Source: Shinella kummerowiae (GTDB lineage Bacteria; Pseudomonadota; Alphaproteobacteria; Rhizobiales; Rhizobiaceae). Taken from it: 64,000 bases of DNA. The stretch is taken from the NCBI RefSeq assembly GCF_009827055.1, contig NZ_WUMK01000006.1, positions 1 to 64,000 on the forward strand. Direction: 5' to 3'. Shown piece after piece: positions 1 to 7,770 of the stretch. How positions within the stretch are numbered: position 1 is the stretch's first letter; the number at the start of each line of letters is the position of its first letter. A program made the translations under genes and the position numbers. The notes below the pieces were generated by a model, which was not told where the DNA came from, did not search any database, and saw only the letters and a program-made list of their open reading frames with translations.

Positions 1-141
1 ACACCTCCGTTGCCCGATGCGGCATAGGCGTAGACTTGGGCCTTGCAGATTGCCCCGCGAGGCCGACTGGCCTATAGGCGTTCGAACAGACGCGGTGCGG
101 ACGAGCGCCGCATTCCCGCTTCGCAATTCGGAGGAACGGAC

Positions 142-339
142 GTGGCGCAGGACAAACAGCCGGTTAGCAAGGTGACGGTCGAGAAGCGGATCGACGGGAA
201 GTATTTTTTCGCGCTCACCTTCCGCGGCGTCACCTATCCCGTGAAAGGGCCGTTCGCCAATCCGATGCAGGCAGCCGCCGCAGGACAGGCGACGCTCAAG
301 GCGCTTGAAGCGCGGGCCGGCGGGCCCTCCAGGGCGTGA
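142..339 (+). CDS. Small conserved-looking hypothetical protein, 65 aa
   Basis: I do not recognise the family. The frame is open from 43, but the GTG at 142 is preceded seven bases upstream by a clear GGAGG (130-134), so I start there. The product is mixed alpha/beta-looking, with a basic N-terminal third, a central aromatic stretch (KYFFALTFRGVTYPV) and an alanine-rich C-terminus. There is no signal peptide or membrane segment. It stands alone in front of nadK, separated by 230 bases, so a shared operon is uncertain. Confidence 0.5.
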   Translation: MAQDKQPVSKVTVEKRIDGKYFFALTFRGVTYPVKGPFANPMQAAAAGQATLKALEARAGGPSRA

Positions 340-389
340 AGCCGGCGCCCTCGCCTTCCCCCCATTGGCACTGTCATATTTTTCAGATG

Positions 390-410
390 CGCATGCCGTA
401 AAGGCATGCG
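390..410. other. Perfect 8-bp hairpin between the 65-aa gene and nadK
   Basis: CGCATGCC and GGCATGCG flank a five-base GTAAA loop. No T-run follows on either strand, so it is not a convincing intrinsic terminator. It may be a processing or stabilising structure in the nadK leader. Nothing else stands out between 340 and 569. Confidence 0.3.
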
Positions 411-569
411 ACAAAGGCCGGCTTGGACGTGCGGTGCGCCCGGGCTCGCTTGCGCAACTTCCGCAAACGCAACGGTTCCTGCGTTCGAAGCTGCGTCGAA
501 ACAAAGGGATGGGGTGTTTCCGCGCTTCGATGAAAAGCGGACGTCCCCCAAAAGATGCGGAACGGCAGC

Positions 570-1343
570 ATGGCGCGTGACTCCACCTCCTTCTCTTTCG
601 TCGCCTCGACGGCGCCTGAAGCGCAGGAAGCGCGCAACGAGCTGATCGCCATCTATGGCAATGCCGACCCCGAAGAGGCCGATGTCATCGTGGCGCTTGG
701 CGGCGATGGCTTCATGTTGCAGACGCTGCACACGACGATGAACACCGGCAAGCGGGTTTACGGCATGAACCGCGGCTCCATCGGCTTTCTGATGAACCGC
801 TATGATACGAAGGATTTGCCGGCGCGCATCGAGGGGGCGGTGGAAAATGCCTTCCGGCCACTGGAAATGGTGACGAGCGATGCCAGCGGCCTGGAGCGCC
901 GCGCGCTGGCGATCAACGAGGTCTATCTGTTCCGCCAGTCCTACCAGGCGGCAAAGCTGCGGGTGAGCGTCGATGACCGGGTGCGGCTGGAGGAATTGAT
1001 CTGCGACGGCCTGCTGCTCGCGACGCCGGCTGGCTCGACGGCCTATAATCTGTCCGCCCATGGCCCGATCCTGCCGCTGGAGGCGCCGTTGCTGGCCCTC
1101 ACCCCCGTCAGCGCCTTCCGCCCCCGGCGCTGGCGCGGCGCGCTGCTGCCGAACAAGGTGACGGTGACGATCGAGGTGCTGGAAGCGGAAAAACGGCCGG
1201 TCAACGCGGTGGCCGACAATACCGAGGTCAAATCCGTCACCGCGGTGCGTATCGCCGAATCGGCCAGCCTTTCAGCGCTCATCCTGTCCGACCCCGATCA
1301 TTCGTGGTCCGACCGGATTCTTGCCGAACAATTCGATTACTGA
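570..1343 (+). CDS. nadK: NAD kinase
   Basis: ATP-dependent phosphorylation of NAD+ to NADP+ in the cytoplasm. The 257-aa product has the diagnostic GGDG motif at residues 44-47 (VALGGDGFML), the RGSIGFLMN segment, the NE motif in AINEVYLFR and the conserved TPAGSTAYNLSAHGP block. Length fits the short bacterial family. An ATG five codons upstream (555) is also in frame; I prefer 570 because known rhizobial homologues begin MARD-like. It is followed after 34 bases by a secreted hypothetical gene. Confidence 0.93.
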   Translation: MARDSTSFSFVASTAPEAQEARNELIAIYGNADPEEADVIVALGGDGFMLQTLHTTMNTGKRVYGMNRGSIGFLMNRYDTKDLPARIEGAVENAFRPLEMVTSDASGLERRALAINEVYLFRQSYQAAKLRVSVDDRVRLEELICDGLLLATPAGSTAYNLSAHGPILPLEAPLLALTPVSAFRPRRWRGALLPNKVTVTIEVLEAEKRPVNAVADNTEVKSVTAVRIAESASLSALILSDPDHSWSDRILAEQFDY

Positions 1344-1377
1344 GACTGCTACCCCAACCCGGGACAGGAGTTTTGCC

Positions 1378-1890
1378 ATGCACCGGCACACACTTGCCGC
1401 CGTCCTTGCCCTGTTTTTCATCCCTGCAGCGCCCGCCTGGGCCGAAGGCGAGCCGCCGGTGTCGGAGACCGTCACCTTTGTGGTGAGCACCGGCTTCTGG
1501 GAAGAACCGCTCGACGATGCGGCGGCAGAAGGCGCCGGGACTGCCAAGCCGGAGACCGCCGAAACGGCGCAGCCGGCCGCCATGCGGCGGGGATACTACA
1601 AGCTTGTCGCCGTGCGCCAGCCGGACGGCACAGCGCAGATCCACCTCCAGCAGATCGAGGCGACCGCCGCCGGCCCGAAAATCGCCTCCTCGACCGTGCT
1701 CGAAGAGTTTTCGGCGATGAAGCCCTATGTCACGGATATCCGACCGGAAAACTCATCGGGCATCACCGCGCAGCCGGGCCTCTTCGCGACGGTTTACCTG
1801 AAGACCGACCCGAAGGCCGCCGAGCCGGAAAGCTGGACGGTGCTGATCGATGATCTCGGCGAGATCAAGGTCGAGCGCGCCACCAATTGA
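1378..1890 (+). CDS. Secreted hypothetical protein, 170 aa
   Basis: Function unknown. The ATG at 1378 follows an ACAGGAG ribosome site and opens a classical signal peptide: basic MHRH, a hydrophobic core, then a PAWA-type cleavage site near residue 20. The in-frame ATG at 1321 lies inside nadK and would bury this signal, so I reject it. The mature part is rich in Ala, Glu and Pro with beta-strand-like segments and no recognisable catalytic motif. It sits 34 bases behind nadK on the same strand and converges on prfB. Confidence 0.7.
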   Translation: MHRHTLAAVLALFFIPAAPAWAEGEPPVSETVTFVVSTGFWEEPLDDAAAEGAGTAKPETAETAQPAAMRRGYYKLVAVRQPDGTAQIHLQQIEATAAGPKIASSTVLEEFSAMKPYVTDIRPENSSGITAQPGLFATVYLKTDPKAAEPESWTVLIDDLGEIKVERATN

Positions 1891-1913
1891 AAACGGGCGC
1901 CGAAGCGCCCGTT
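1884..1913 (-). terminator. Intrinsic terminator of prfB
   Basis: AACGGGCGC and GCGCCCGTT form a perfect 9-bp stem. Read on the minus strand the loop is TTCG closed by C-G, an extra-stable tetraloop, and the stem is followed by TTTTCAATT. It lies between the convergent ends of the secreted hypothetical gene and prfB. It has no T-run on the plus strand, so it mainly serves prfB. Confidence 0.65.
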
Positions 1914-1937
1914 CCGAAATTCAGGGATTTGCAGTCT

Positions 1938-3069
1938 TCAGTTCAGATCGTCCGTCACCGCATCGGCGCCGCCGTTGACGCGGTGGGCGAGTGCTGCTTC
2001 CATGAACTCGTTGAGTTCGCCGTCAAGAACATCGGACGGCGCCGTGCTTTCGACGCCGGTGCGCAGGTCCTTGACCAGCTGGTAGGGCTGCAGCACGTAG
2101 GAGCGGATCTGGTGGCCCCAACCGATATCCGACTTGGAGGCGGCTTCGGCATTGGCAGCCTCTTCGCGCTTCTTCAGTTCGGCTTCGTAGAGGCGGGCGC
2201 GCAGCATGTCCCACGCCTTGGCGCGGTTCTTGTGCTGCGAGCGCTCCTGCTGGCAGGCGACGACGATACCGGACGGGATGTGCGTGATGCGCACGGCCGA
2301 ATCGGTCGTGTTGACGTGCTGGCCGCCGGCGCCCGACGAACGGTAGGTGTCGATGCGGCAATCGCTCTCGTTGATCTCGATGTTGATCGAGTCGTCGATG
2401 ACCGGGTAGACCCAGATCGACGAGAACGAGGTGTGGCGGCGCGCATTGCTATCATAGGGCGAGATGCGGACGAGGCGGTGCACGCCCGATTCCGTCTTCA
2501 GCCAGCCATAGGCATTGTGGCCCTTGACGAGCAGGGTCGCGGACTTGATGCCCGCTTCTTCGCCGTCATGGATTTCCAGCAGCTCCACCTTGTAGCCCGA
2601 ACGCTCGGCCCAGCGCGTGTACATGCGCAAAAGCATGTTCGCCCAGTCCTGGCTTTCCGTGCCGCCGGCACCGGAATGCACTTCGAGATAGGTGTCGTTG
2701 CCGTCGGCCTCGCCGGACAGCATGGCCTCGACCTGCTTGCGGGCAGCCTCCGTGCGAACGGCCTTCAGGGCGTCTTCGGCTTCCTTGACGATCGACGCAT
2801 CGCCCTCTTCCTCACCGAGTTCGATGAGTTCGATATTGTCCTTGAGCTGCTGCTCGATGGCCTTCACGCCGTTGATGCCCTCATCCAGCTGCTGGCGCTC
2901 GCGCATCAGCTTCTGGGCTTCCTGGGCATCGTTCCAGAGGTTGGGATCCTCTGCCTTGTTGTTCAACCAGTCCAGTCGTCTTACCGCCTGATCCCAGTCA
3001 AAGATGCCTCCTCAGCAGGCTTATGGCCTGCTTGATTTCGTCGACAATATTCTCGATTTCCGCGCGCAT
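1938..3069 (-). CDS. prfB: Peptide chain release factor 2, with programmed +1 frameshift
   Basis: Recognises UGA and UAA stop codons and triggers peptide release. The gene is read in two frames: ATG at 3069, 23 codons to an in-frame TGA (3000-2998), then a +1 shift into the long frame that ends at 1938, giving 376 aa. The shift site is CTT TGA C, with AGGAGG placed just upstream as in E. coli. The GGQ motif is present ([10 protein letters not shown]). The stop-codon discriminator reads SPY ([12 protein letters not shown]) instead of the E. coli SPF, which I believe is common in alphaproteobacteria. Annotating only from the TTG at 2966 would lose about 34 residues. Confidence 0.95.
2997..3012 (-). 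promoter_or_regulatory. prfB autoregulatory recoding site (AGGAGG...CTT TGA C)
   Basis: On the minus strand: AGGAGG (3012-3007), one spacer codon CAT, then the slippery CTT (3003-3001), the stop TGA (3000-2998) and C (2997). Low RF2 lets the ribosome slip +1 from CTT to TTT and continue, while high RF2 terminates. This is the classical feedback loop, and every element is visible here. Confidence 0.93.
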
Positions 3070-3113
3070 ATCCGCTTTCTTCGATGCTTTGGTTTCGGTG
3101 GCCCCGAAATAGA

Positions 3114-3151
3114 GAGGGCGGGCGCGGATGTAAAGCCCCGCGCCCGCCCTC
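3114..3151 (-). terminator. Strong GC hairpin between mrcA and prfB
   Basis: A perfect 14-bp inverted repeat (GAGGGCGGGCGCGG / CCGCGCCCGCCCTC) with a 10-base loop lies 19 bases after the mrcA stop and upstream of prfB. Only a short CTCTATTTC follows on the minus strand, so it could be a weak terminator, an attenuator or an mRNA 3'-end stabiliser. Confidence 0.5.
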
Positions 3152-3170
3152 GAACTGGATCATCCCTGGA

Positions 3171-5618
3171 TCAGAACAGGCCGCCGCTGCCGCCGGTGAC
3201 CGCCTGGTTCGCCTGTGGCGAGCTCTTCAGGATCTCTTCAGGGCTGGCGAATTCCTCGCCGCCGATGACGGAGAAGACGTCGGCCGGGCCGGTGCCGGGC
3301 TTGAAGGCTTCCATGATCGTGTCCGGATCGCCTTCATTCGCCTGCATGCCGGTCTTGCGGTTGACGGCGATGAACTGCATGCCCTCAGGCACGATGAACT
3401 TCGTCGGCCTGGTGCCGTCCAGCGCGGCCTGCATGAATTCGTTGAAGATCGGCGCGGAAAGCGAGCCACCGGTCGCGCCGCGGCCGAGCGGCGCCGGGCT
3501 GTCGAAGCCGATATAGAGACCGGCGACGAGATCCGGCGTGTAGCCGACGAACCAGGCGTCCTTCTCGTCGTTGGTCGTGCCGGTCTTGCCGGCCGTCGGG
3601 CGATCGAGCTTGATCTTGCCGGCGGCGGTGCCGCGCGTGACGACGCCTTCCATCATCGAGGTGATCTGGTAGGCGGTCATCGGGTCGAGCACCTGCTCGC
3701 GGTTGTCGACCAGCGTCGGCTCGTCCTGGTTTTCCCAGTCGTTGGCGTTGCAGTTCTCGCAGGTGCGCTCTTCATGACGGAAGATCGTCTTGCCGTAGCG
3801 GTCCTGGATGCGGTCGATCAGCGAAGGCTTGATCTGCTTGCCGCCATTGGCGAGCACGGCATAGGCGGAGACCATGCGCAGCACGGTCGTCTCGCCGGAA
3901 CCGAGCGACATGGCGAGCACCGGCAGCATCTTGTCATAGATGCCGAAGCGTTCGGCATATTCGGCGACGAGGTTCATGCCCATGTCGTTGGCAAGGCGCA
4001 CCGTCATCAGGTTGCGCGAGCGCTCGATGCCGAGACGCAGCGTCGACGGACCAGCGGAACCGCCGCCGTAGTTCTGCGGGCGCCAGACCTGGCCGCCGGC
4101 GACGATCTCGATCGGCGCGTCCATGATGACGGATGCCGGCGTATAGCCGTTGTCGAGGGCGGCTGCGTAGACGAAGGGCTTGAAGGACGAACCCGGCTGG
4201 CGCATCGCCTGCGTCGCGCGGTTGAATTCCGACTGACCATAGGAGAAGCCGCCGACCATGGCGAGCACGCGGCCGGTATGCGGGTCCATGGCGACGAGAC
4301 CGCCCTGCACCTTCGGCGGCTGGCGCAGGCGGTAGGTGCCGCCTTCCATCGGTTCGACATAGACGACGTCGCCAGCGGTGAAGACGCCGGCCGGCGATTT
4401 CGCCGTCTTGCGGTCACCCTTGGCCGACCGATAGGCCCATTTCATGTTCTCGGCCTCGATACGACCGGTCACGCGTTCCTCGACGACCTTGCCGGAGGCT
4501 TCCTTGCTCGGCTGCAGGCCGATATCGGCGCCGCCGTCATCGGCGGAAAGCACCACGGCGAGCTTCCATTCCGGCACGTCGGAGAATGCGGCGATCTTGG
4601 CGAGTTCCACGCCCCAGTCGCCACCAGCCTCGATCGTCTTGATCGGGCCGTGGAAGCCGCGGCGCTCGTCATAGCTGAGCAGACCCTTCTGGAGCGTCTT
4701 GCGGGCGGCAACCTGGATGCGCGGGTCGAGAGAGGTACGGACCGACAGGCCGCCTTCATAGAGCGCGTTGTCGCCGTAGCGTTCGATGATCTGCCGGCGG
4801 ACCTCTTCGGAGAAATATTCCGAGGCGAACAGATAGGAGCCGCGGTGGCGCGGCGTTACGCCGAGCGGCTGGGTTTTCGCTTCCGCACCGTCGCTCTGGG
4901 TGACGTAGCCGTTCTCGACCATGCGGTCGATGACCCAGTTGCGGCGCTCGATGGCGGCCTCGGTGCGGCGGAAAGGATGATAGTTCGAGGGGCCTTTCGG
5001 CAGCGCGGCAAGATAGGCGGTCTCGGCGACCGTCAGCTCGGTGACGGACTTGTCGAAATAGGTGAGCGCCGCGCCGGCGATGCCGTAGGAATTCAGGCCG
5101 AAGAAGATCTCGTTGAGATAGAGTTCGAGAATGCGGTCCTTCGAATAGGCCTGCTCGATGCGGAAGGAAAGGATCGCTTCCTTGACCTTGCGGTCGATCG
5201 TCTGGTCGGACGAAAGCAGGAAGTTCTTGGCGACCTGCTGGGTGATGGTCGATGCACCCACCGGACGGCGGCCGGAGCCCATGTTCTGCACGTTGACCAC
5301 GATGGCGCGGAACAGGCCCGTCACGTCGACGCCGGGATGCTGATAAAAGTTCTTGTCTTCCGCCGAGAGGAAGGCGGCCTTCACGCGATCCGGGATCGCC
5401 TGGATCGGCAGGTAGAGGCGCCGCTCGCGGGCATATTCGGCCATCAGCGCGCCGTTGCCGGCATGCATGCGCGTCGTCACCGGCGGCGCGTAGCTGTTCA
5501 AGACCTCATAATCGGGAAGATCCTTGGTGACACTTCCGAGATAGAGCGCAACCGCGCCCGCCACGCCGAGAAAGAACACGGCGCCAATCCCGAAGAAATA
5601 TCCAATCAGTCTGATCAT
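3171..5618 (-). CDS. mrcA: Penicillin-binding protein 1A (bifunctional transglycosylase/transpeptidase)
   Basis: Class A PBP that polymerises and crosslinks peptidoglycan at the inner membrane. The 815-aa protein starts with one membrane anchor (residues ~3-28), followed by a GT51 glycosyltransferase domain (catalytic-type EDKNFYQHPGVD, then STITQQVAKN). The transpeptidase domain carries the acyl-serine SSFK motif in PGSSFKPFVYAAALD, then SRN and KTGTTND. A substantial beta-rich insert separates the two catalytic domains. Length is normal for alphaproteobacterial PBP1A. It lies between amiC and prfB on the same strand, all involving growth functions. Confidence 0.95.
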   Translation of the reverse strand: MIRLIGYFFGIGAVFFLGVAGAVALYLGSVTKDLPDYEVLNSYAPPVTTRMHAGNGALMAEYARERRLYLPIQAIPDRVKAAFLSAEDKNFYQHPGVDVTGLFRAIVVNVQNMGSGRRPVGASTITQQVAKNFLLSSDQTIDRKVKEAILSFRIEQAYSKDRILELYLNEIFFGLNSYGIAGAALTYFDKSVTELTVAETAYLAALPKGPSNYHPFRRTEAAIERRNWVIDRMVENGYVTQSDGAEAKTQPLGVTPRHRGSYLFASEYFSEEVRRQIIERYGDNALYEGGLSVRTSLDPRIQVAARKTLQKGLLSYDERRGFHGPIKTIEAGGDWGVELAKIAAFSDVPEWKLAVVLSADDGGADIGLQPSKEASGKVVEERVTGRIEAENMKWAYRSAKGDRKTAKSPAGVFTAGDVVYVEPMEGGTYRLRQPPKVQGGLVAMDPHTGRVLAMVGGFSYGQSEFNRATQAMRQPGSSFKPFVYAAALDNGYTPASVIMDAPIEIVAGGQVWRPQNYGGGSAGPSTLRLGIERSRNLMTVRLANDMGMNLVAEYAERFGIYDKMLPVLAMSLGSGETTVLRMVSAYAVLANGGKQIKPSLIDRIQDRYGKTIFRHEERTCENCNANDWENQDEPTLVDNREQVLDPMTAYQITSMMEGVVTRGTAAGKIKLDRPTAGKTGTTNDEKDAWFVGYTPDLVAGLYIGFDSPAPLGRGATGGSLSAPIFNEFMQAALDGTRPTKFIVPEGMQFIAVNRKTGMQANEGDPDTIMEAFKPGTGPADVFSVIGGEEFASPEEILKSSPQANQAVTGGSGGLF

Positions 5619-5895
5619 GAGCCAGTTACCGATGCCTTATGTCTTATAATTTCATCAGGCAGACCCGCTGCCCGGCCTTGCGCCACCGCAACGCAATGCG
5701 CCACGGCACCTCTCCGATAGAAGACGAGTCGCCCCCATTTTCTCGCTTCCGTCTAGCGATCGGAATGTGAGGAAAATAGGGCTTACAGCATGCATACGGC
5801 CTTCACCACCACACAATGGCGGCGGCTGTCACTTTTCCGGCACAGCAAGACTAGCACGTTCGCGGGCTGCGCGCCGCTTCTATCGTCCGAGACGC

Positions 5896-7158
5896 TTAAC
5901 CGCCATTCGCGACGACGGTCGAGCGATACTGTTCGACGGCCTTGGCGACGAGGCCGGCCACCTTCTTCTGCCAGGCCGGGTCGATCAGCAATTGCTCGTC
6001 GTCCTTGTTCGACATGAAGCCGAGCTCGAGCAGGATCGACGGCACGTCCGGCGCGGTCAGAACACGGAAGCCGGCGTGCCGATGGGGATTGTTGATCAGC
6101 ATCACCTCATTCTTGAAGGTGCTGACGATGCTCTGGGCAAGATTGATCGAGAAGGCCTGCGTCTCGCGCCGCGTCAGGTCGAGCAGGATGTCAGCCACTT
6201 CGGCCGGCTCGTCGACGAAGGAAATGCCGGCGATCTGGTCGGAGAGGTTTTCACGTTCGGCAAGGCTCGCGGCGAGGCTGTCGGAGGCCTTGTCGGAAAT
6301 GGTGTAGACCGTCGCCCCGCGCGTATCCTTCTGTTTCAAGGTATCGGCGTGAATGGAGATCAACAGGTTCGCGCCCTCGCTGCGGGCCAATTGCACGCGC
6401 TGCGACAGCGATAGGAACTCATCCTTTTGGCGCGTCAGGAAGGCGCGCGTGTCGGGCAATTTGTTCAAGGCATCGGCAAGCTGCTGGGCGAAGGCGAGCG
6501 TGACGTGCTTCTCCTCCGTCTTGGTCACGCCACCGCGCGCGCCATTGTCGATCCCGCCGTGACCGGCATCGACGGCAATGACGAAGGGGCCGTCCGCCCG
6601 GCTGCCGGGCAGCATGACAGGCGTCTGCCCGGTGCTGGCCGGAACGGACGCCTCTTGCCAGCTCTGCTTTTCCATCTGGCCCTGGAAGACCTGGTCGGTG
6701 ACGATCGCCGCATCGATGACGAGCCGGTAGCTTGTAGCCCCCTGCTCTTCCTGCACCTCGGCAAGGACAACGCCGACGGGACGCGATGCGGTCAACACGA
6801 TGCGCGAGCGGCCGGCGGCCATGGTGCCGTAGCGGATCTCGGAAAAGATGCCGCGCGCTTCCAGGTCTTCGGCCTTGATGCCGAAATCGGTTTCCGGCAG
6901 GTCGATCAGAACGCGATAGGGATTGGCGACGTAGTGGACCTTGAATTCGGGTTTGCGATCGAAATCGATGATCAGCCGGGTGCGGGCATCGTCACCGGCG
7001 ATGCGGGCGGAGAAGGCGAGCAACGGTGCGGCCGACGCGGATACGGCTAAGGCCGGCGTGACGATCGCAATCGAGAGCACGGCGGCGATCGCGACGGTGA
7101 CGGCGCGGAGAAAATATTCGGTCAGGAGGCGTAGCTCTACCACTGGCAGTCCGTTCAA
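5896..7158 (-). CDS. amiC: N-acetylmuramoyl-L-alanine amidase, periplasmic (AMIN plus Amidase_3)
   Basis: Zinc amidase that cleaves the lactyl-amide bond of peptidoglycan, used in daughter-cell separation. The 420-aa protein has an N-terminal hydrophobic export segment (about residues 14-45). An AMIN-type beta domain follows (about 45-160). The Amidase_3 domain has AVDAGHGGIDNGARG, the later ligand segment LISIHADTL and the C-terminal SILLELGFMSNKDDE glutamate. The gene lies directly upstream of mrcA on the same strand with 277 bases between. The start codon is not firmly fixed. Confidence 0.9.
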   Translation of the reverse strand: MNGLPVVELRLLTEYFLRAVTVAIAAVLSIAIVTPALAVSASAAPLLAFSARIAGDDARTRLIIDFDRKPEFKVHYVANPYRVLIDLPETDFGIKAEDLEARGIFSEIRYGTMAAGRSRIVLTASRPVGVVLAEVQEEQGATSYRLVIDAAIVTDQVFQGQMEKQSWQEASVPASTGQTPVMLPGSRADGPFVIAVDAGHGGIDNGARGGVTKTEEKHVTLAFAQQLADALNKLPDTRAFLTRQKDEFLSLSQRVQLARSEGANLLISIHADTLKQKDTRGATVYTISDKASDSLAASLAERENLSDQIAGISFVDEPAEVADILLDLTRRETQAFSINLAQSIVSTFKNEVMLINNPHRHAGFRVLTAPDVPSILLELGFMSNKDDEQLLIDPAWQKKVAGLVAKAVEQYRSTVVANGG

Positions 7159-7770
7159 ACGCGTGGAACCCGCGCAATGCGGTGCAGAACAAGCCTCATA
7201 GATGCCCTCATAGGGTTAACCAAAGCTTGCAATCTCGTGCATCCGCCGCGAAGACGCAGGCATAGCGGCAAATCGATCAAGATTATGACGCTTTTGGCTT
7301 TTCCCTTGCCATTGTGACATATCCGCCATAAAAGCAAAATCAGGGATAAAGCTTAGACGGGATAGAATCGCTTTGAGCAGGCAGCCACCCTTCGGGACTT
7401 GGCGCCGAACCGGGCCTTCATCCTCCGTCATACCTCTTTTTCCCGTCCGAACAGATCGCGTAAACCGGCGGTGGCCGGAACAGTCAAGGTGGATTTCCAC
7501 CAACCGCCCTTCCCCAAGGGCAATTTCATCGGACCTTAAAGGTCTATGGCACTGGCATTCTCGTTGGACGTTGATGTTGTCACAGCGGCTTTTTTCAGAG
7601 GGTAACAGGCACCGGGACGCTCGCGTACCGACCGCCCTCCGTCCGCTTACTCCTCACCGGGGCCTAACGGGAACTTACATATTCGGCGCATCCCTCTCCT
7701 CCCCCGGCACTTCCTTCACAGGAAACAGCTCGCCGCCAGGATTGTGTGTGCGCCGAGGAGCACAATCTAC
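7159..7770 (+). promoter_or_regulatory. Long intergenic region and probable structured leader of rne
   Basis: About 610 bases separate the divergent amiC and rne starts, and the small open frames here look like chance. Near the rne side are three short perfect hairpins in a row: GGTGG-ATTT-CCACC (about 7488-7501), CCCTT-CCCC-AAGGG, and GACCT-TAA-AGGTC. A fourth hairpin at 7739-7768 contains the ribosome site. RNase E transcripts of other bacteria are autoregulated through their leaders; a similar role here is inference. I could not pick a confident promoter. Confidence 0.45.
7739..7768 (+). promoter_or_regulatory. Hairpin presenting the rne ribosome binding site in its loop
   Basis: GATTGTG (7740-7746) pairs with CACAATC (7761-7767), extendable by a G-T pair. 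The loop (7747-7760) ends in GAGGAG, the ribosome site for the ATG at 7771. A protein or RNA that stabilises or cuts this stem could control RNase E translation. Confidence 0.45.

Noticed and set aside
2981-3163. 60-codon minus-strand frame at the prfB start
   Set aside because: It is the third frame across the prfB recoding region and lacks any conserved feature; the true N-terminus is in the ATG 3069 frame.
3084-5720. An 878-codon plus-strand frame opposite mrcA
   Set aside because: Antisense of PBP1A produced by GC bias; no motif or ribosome site.
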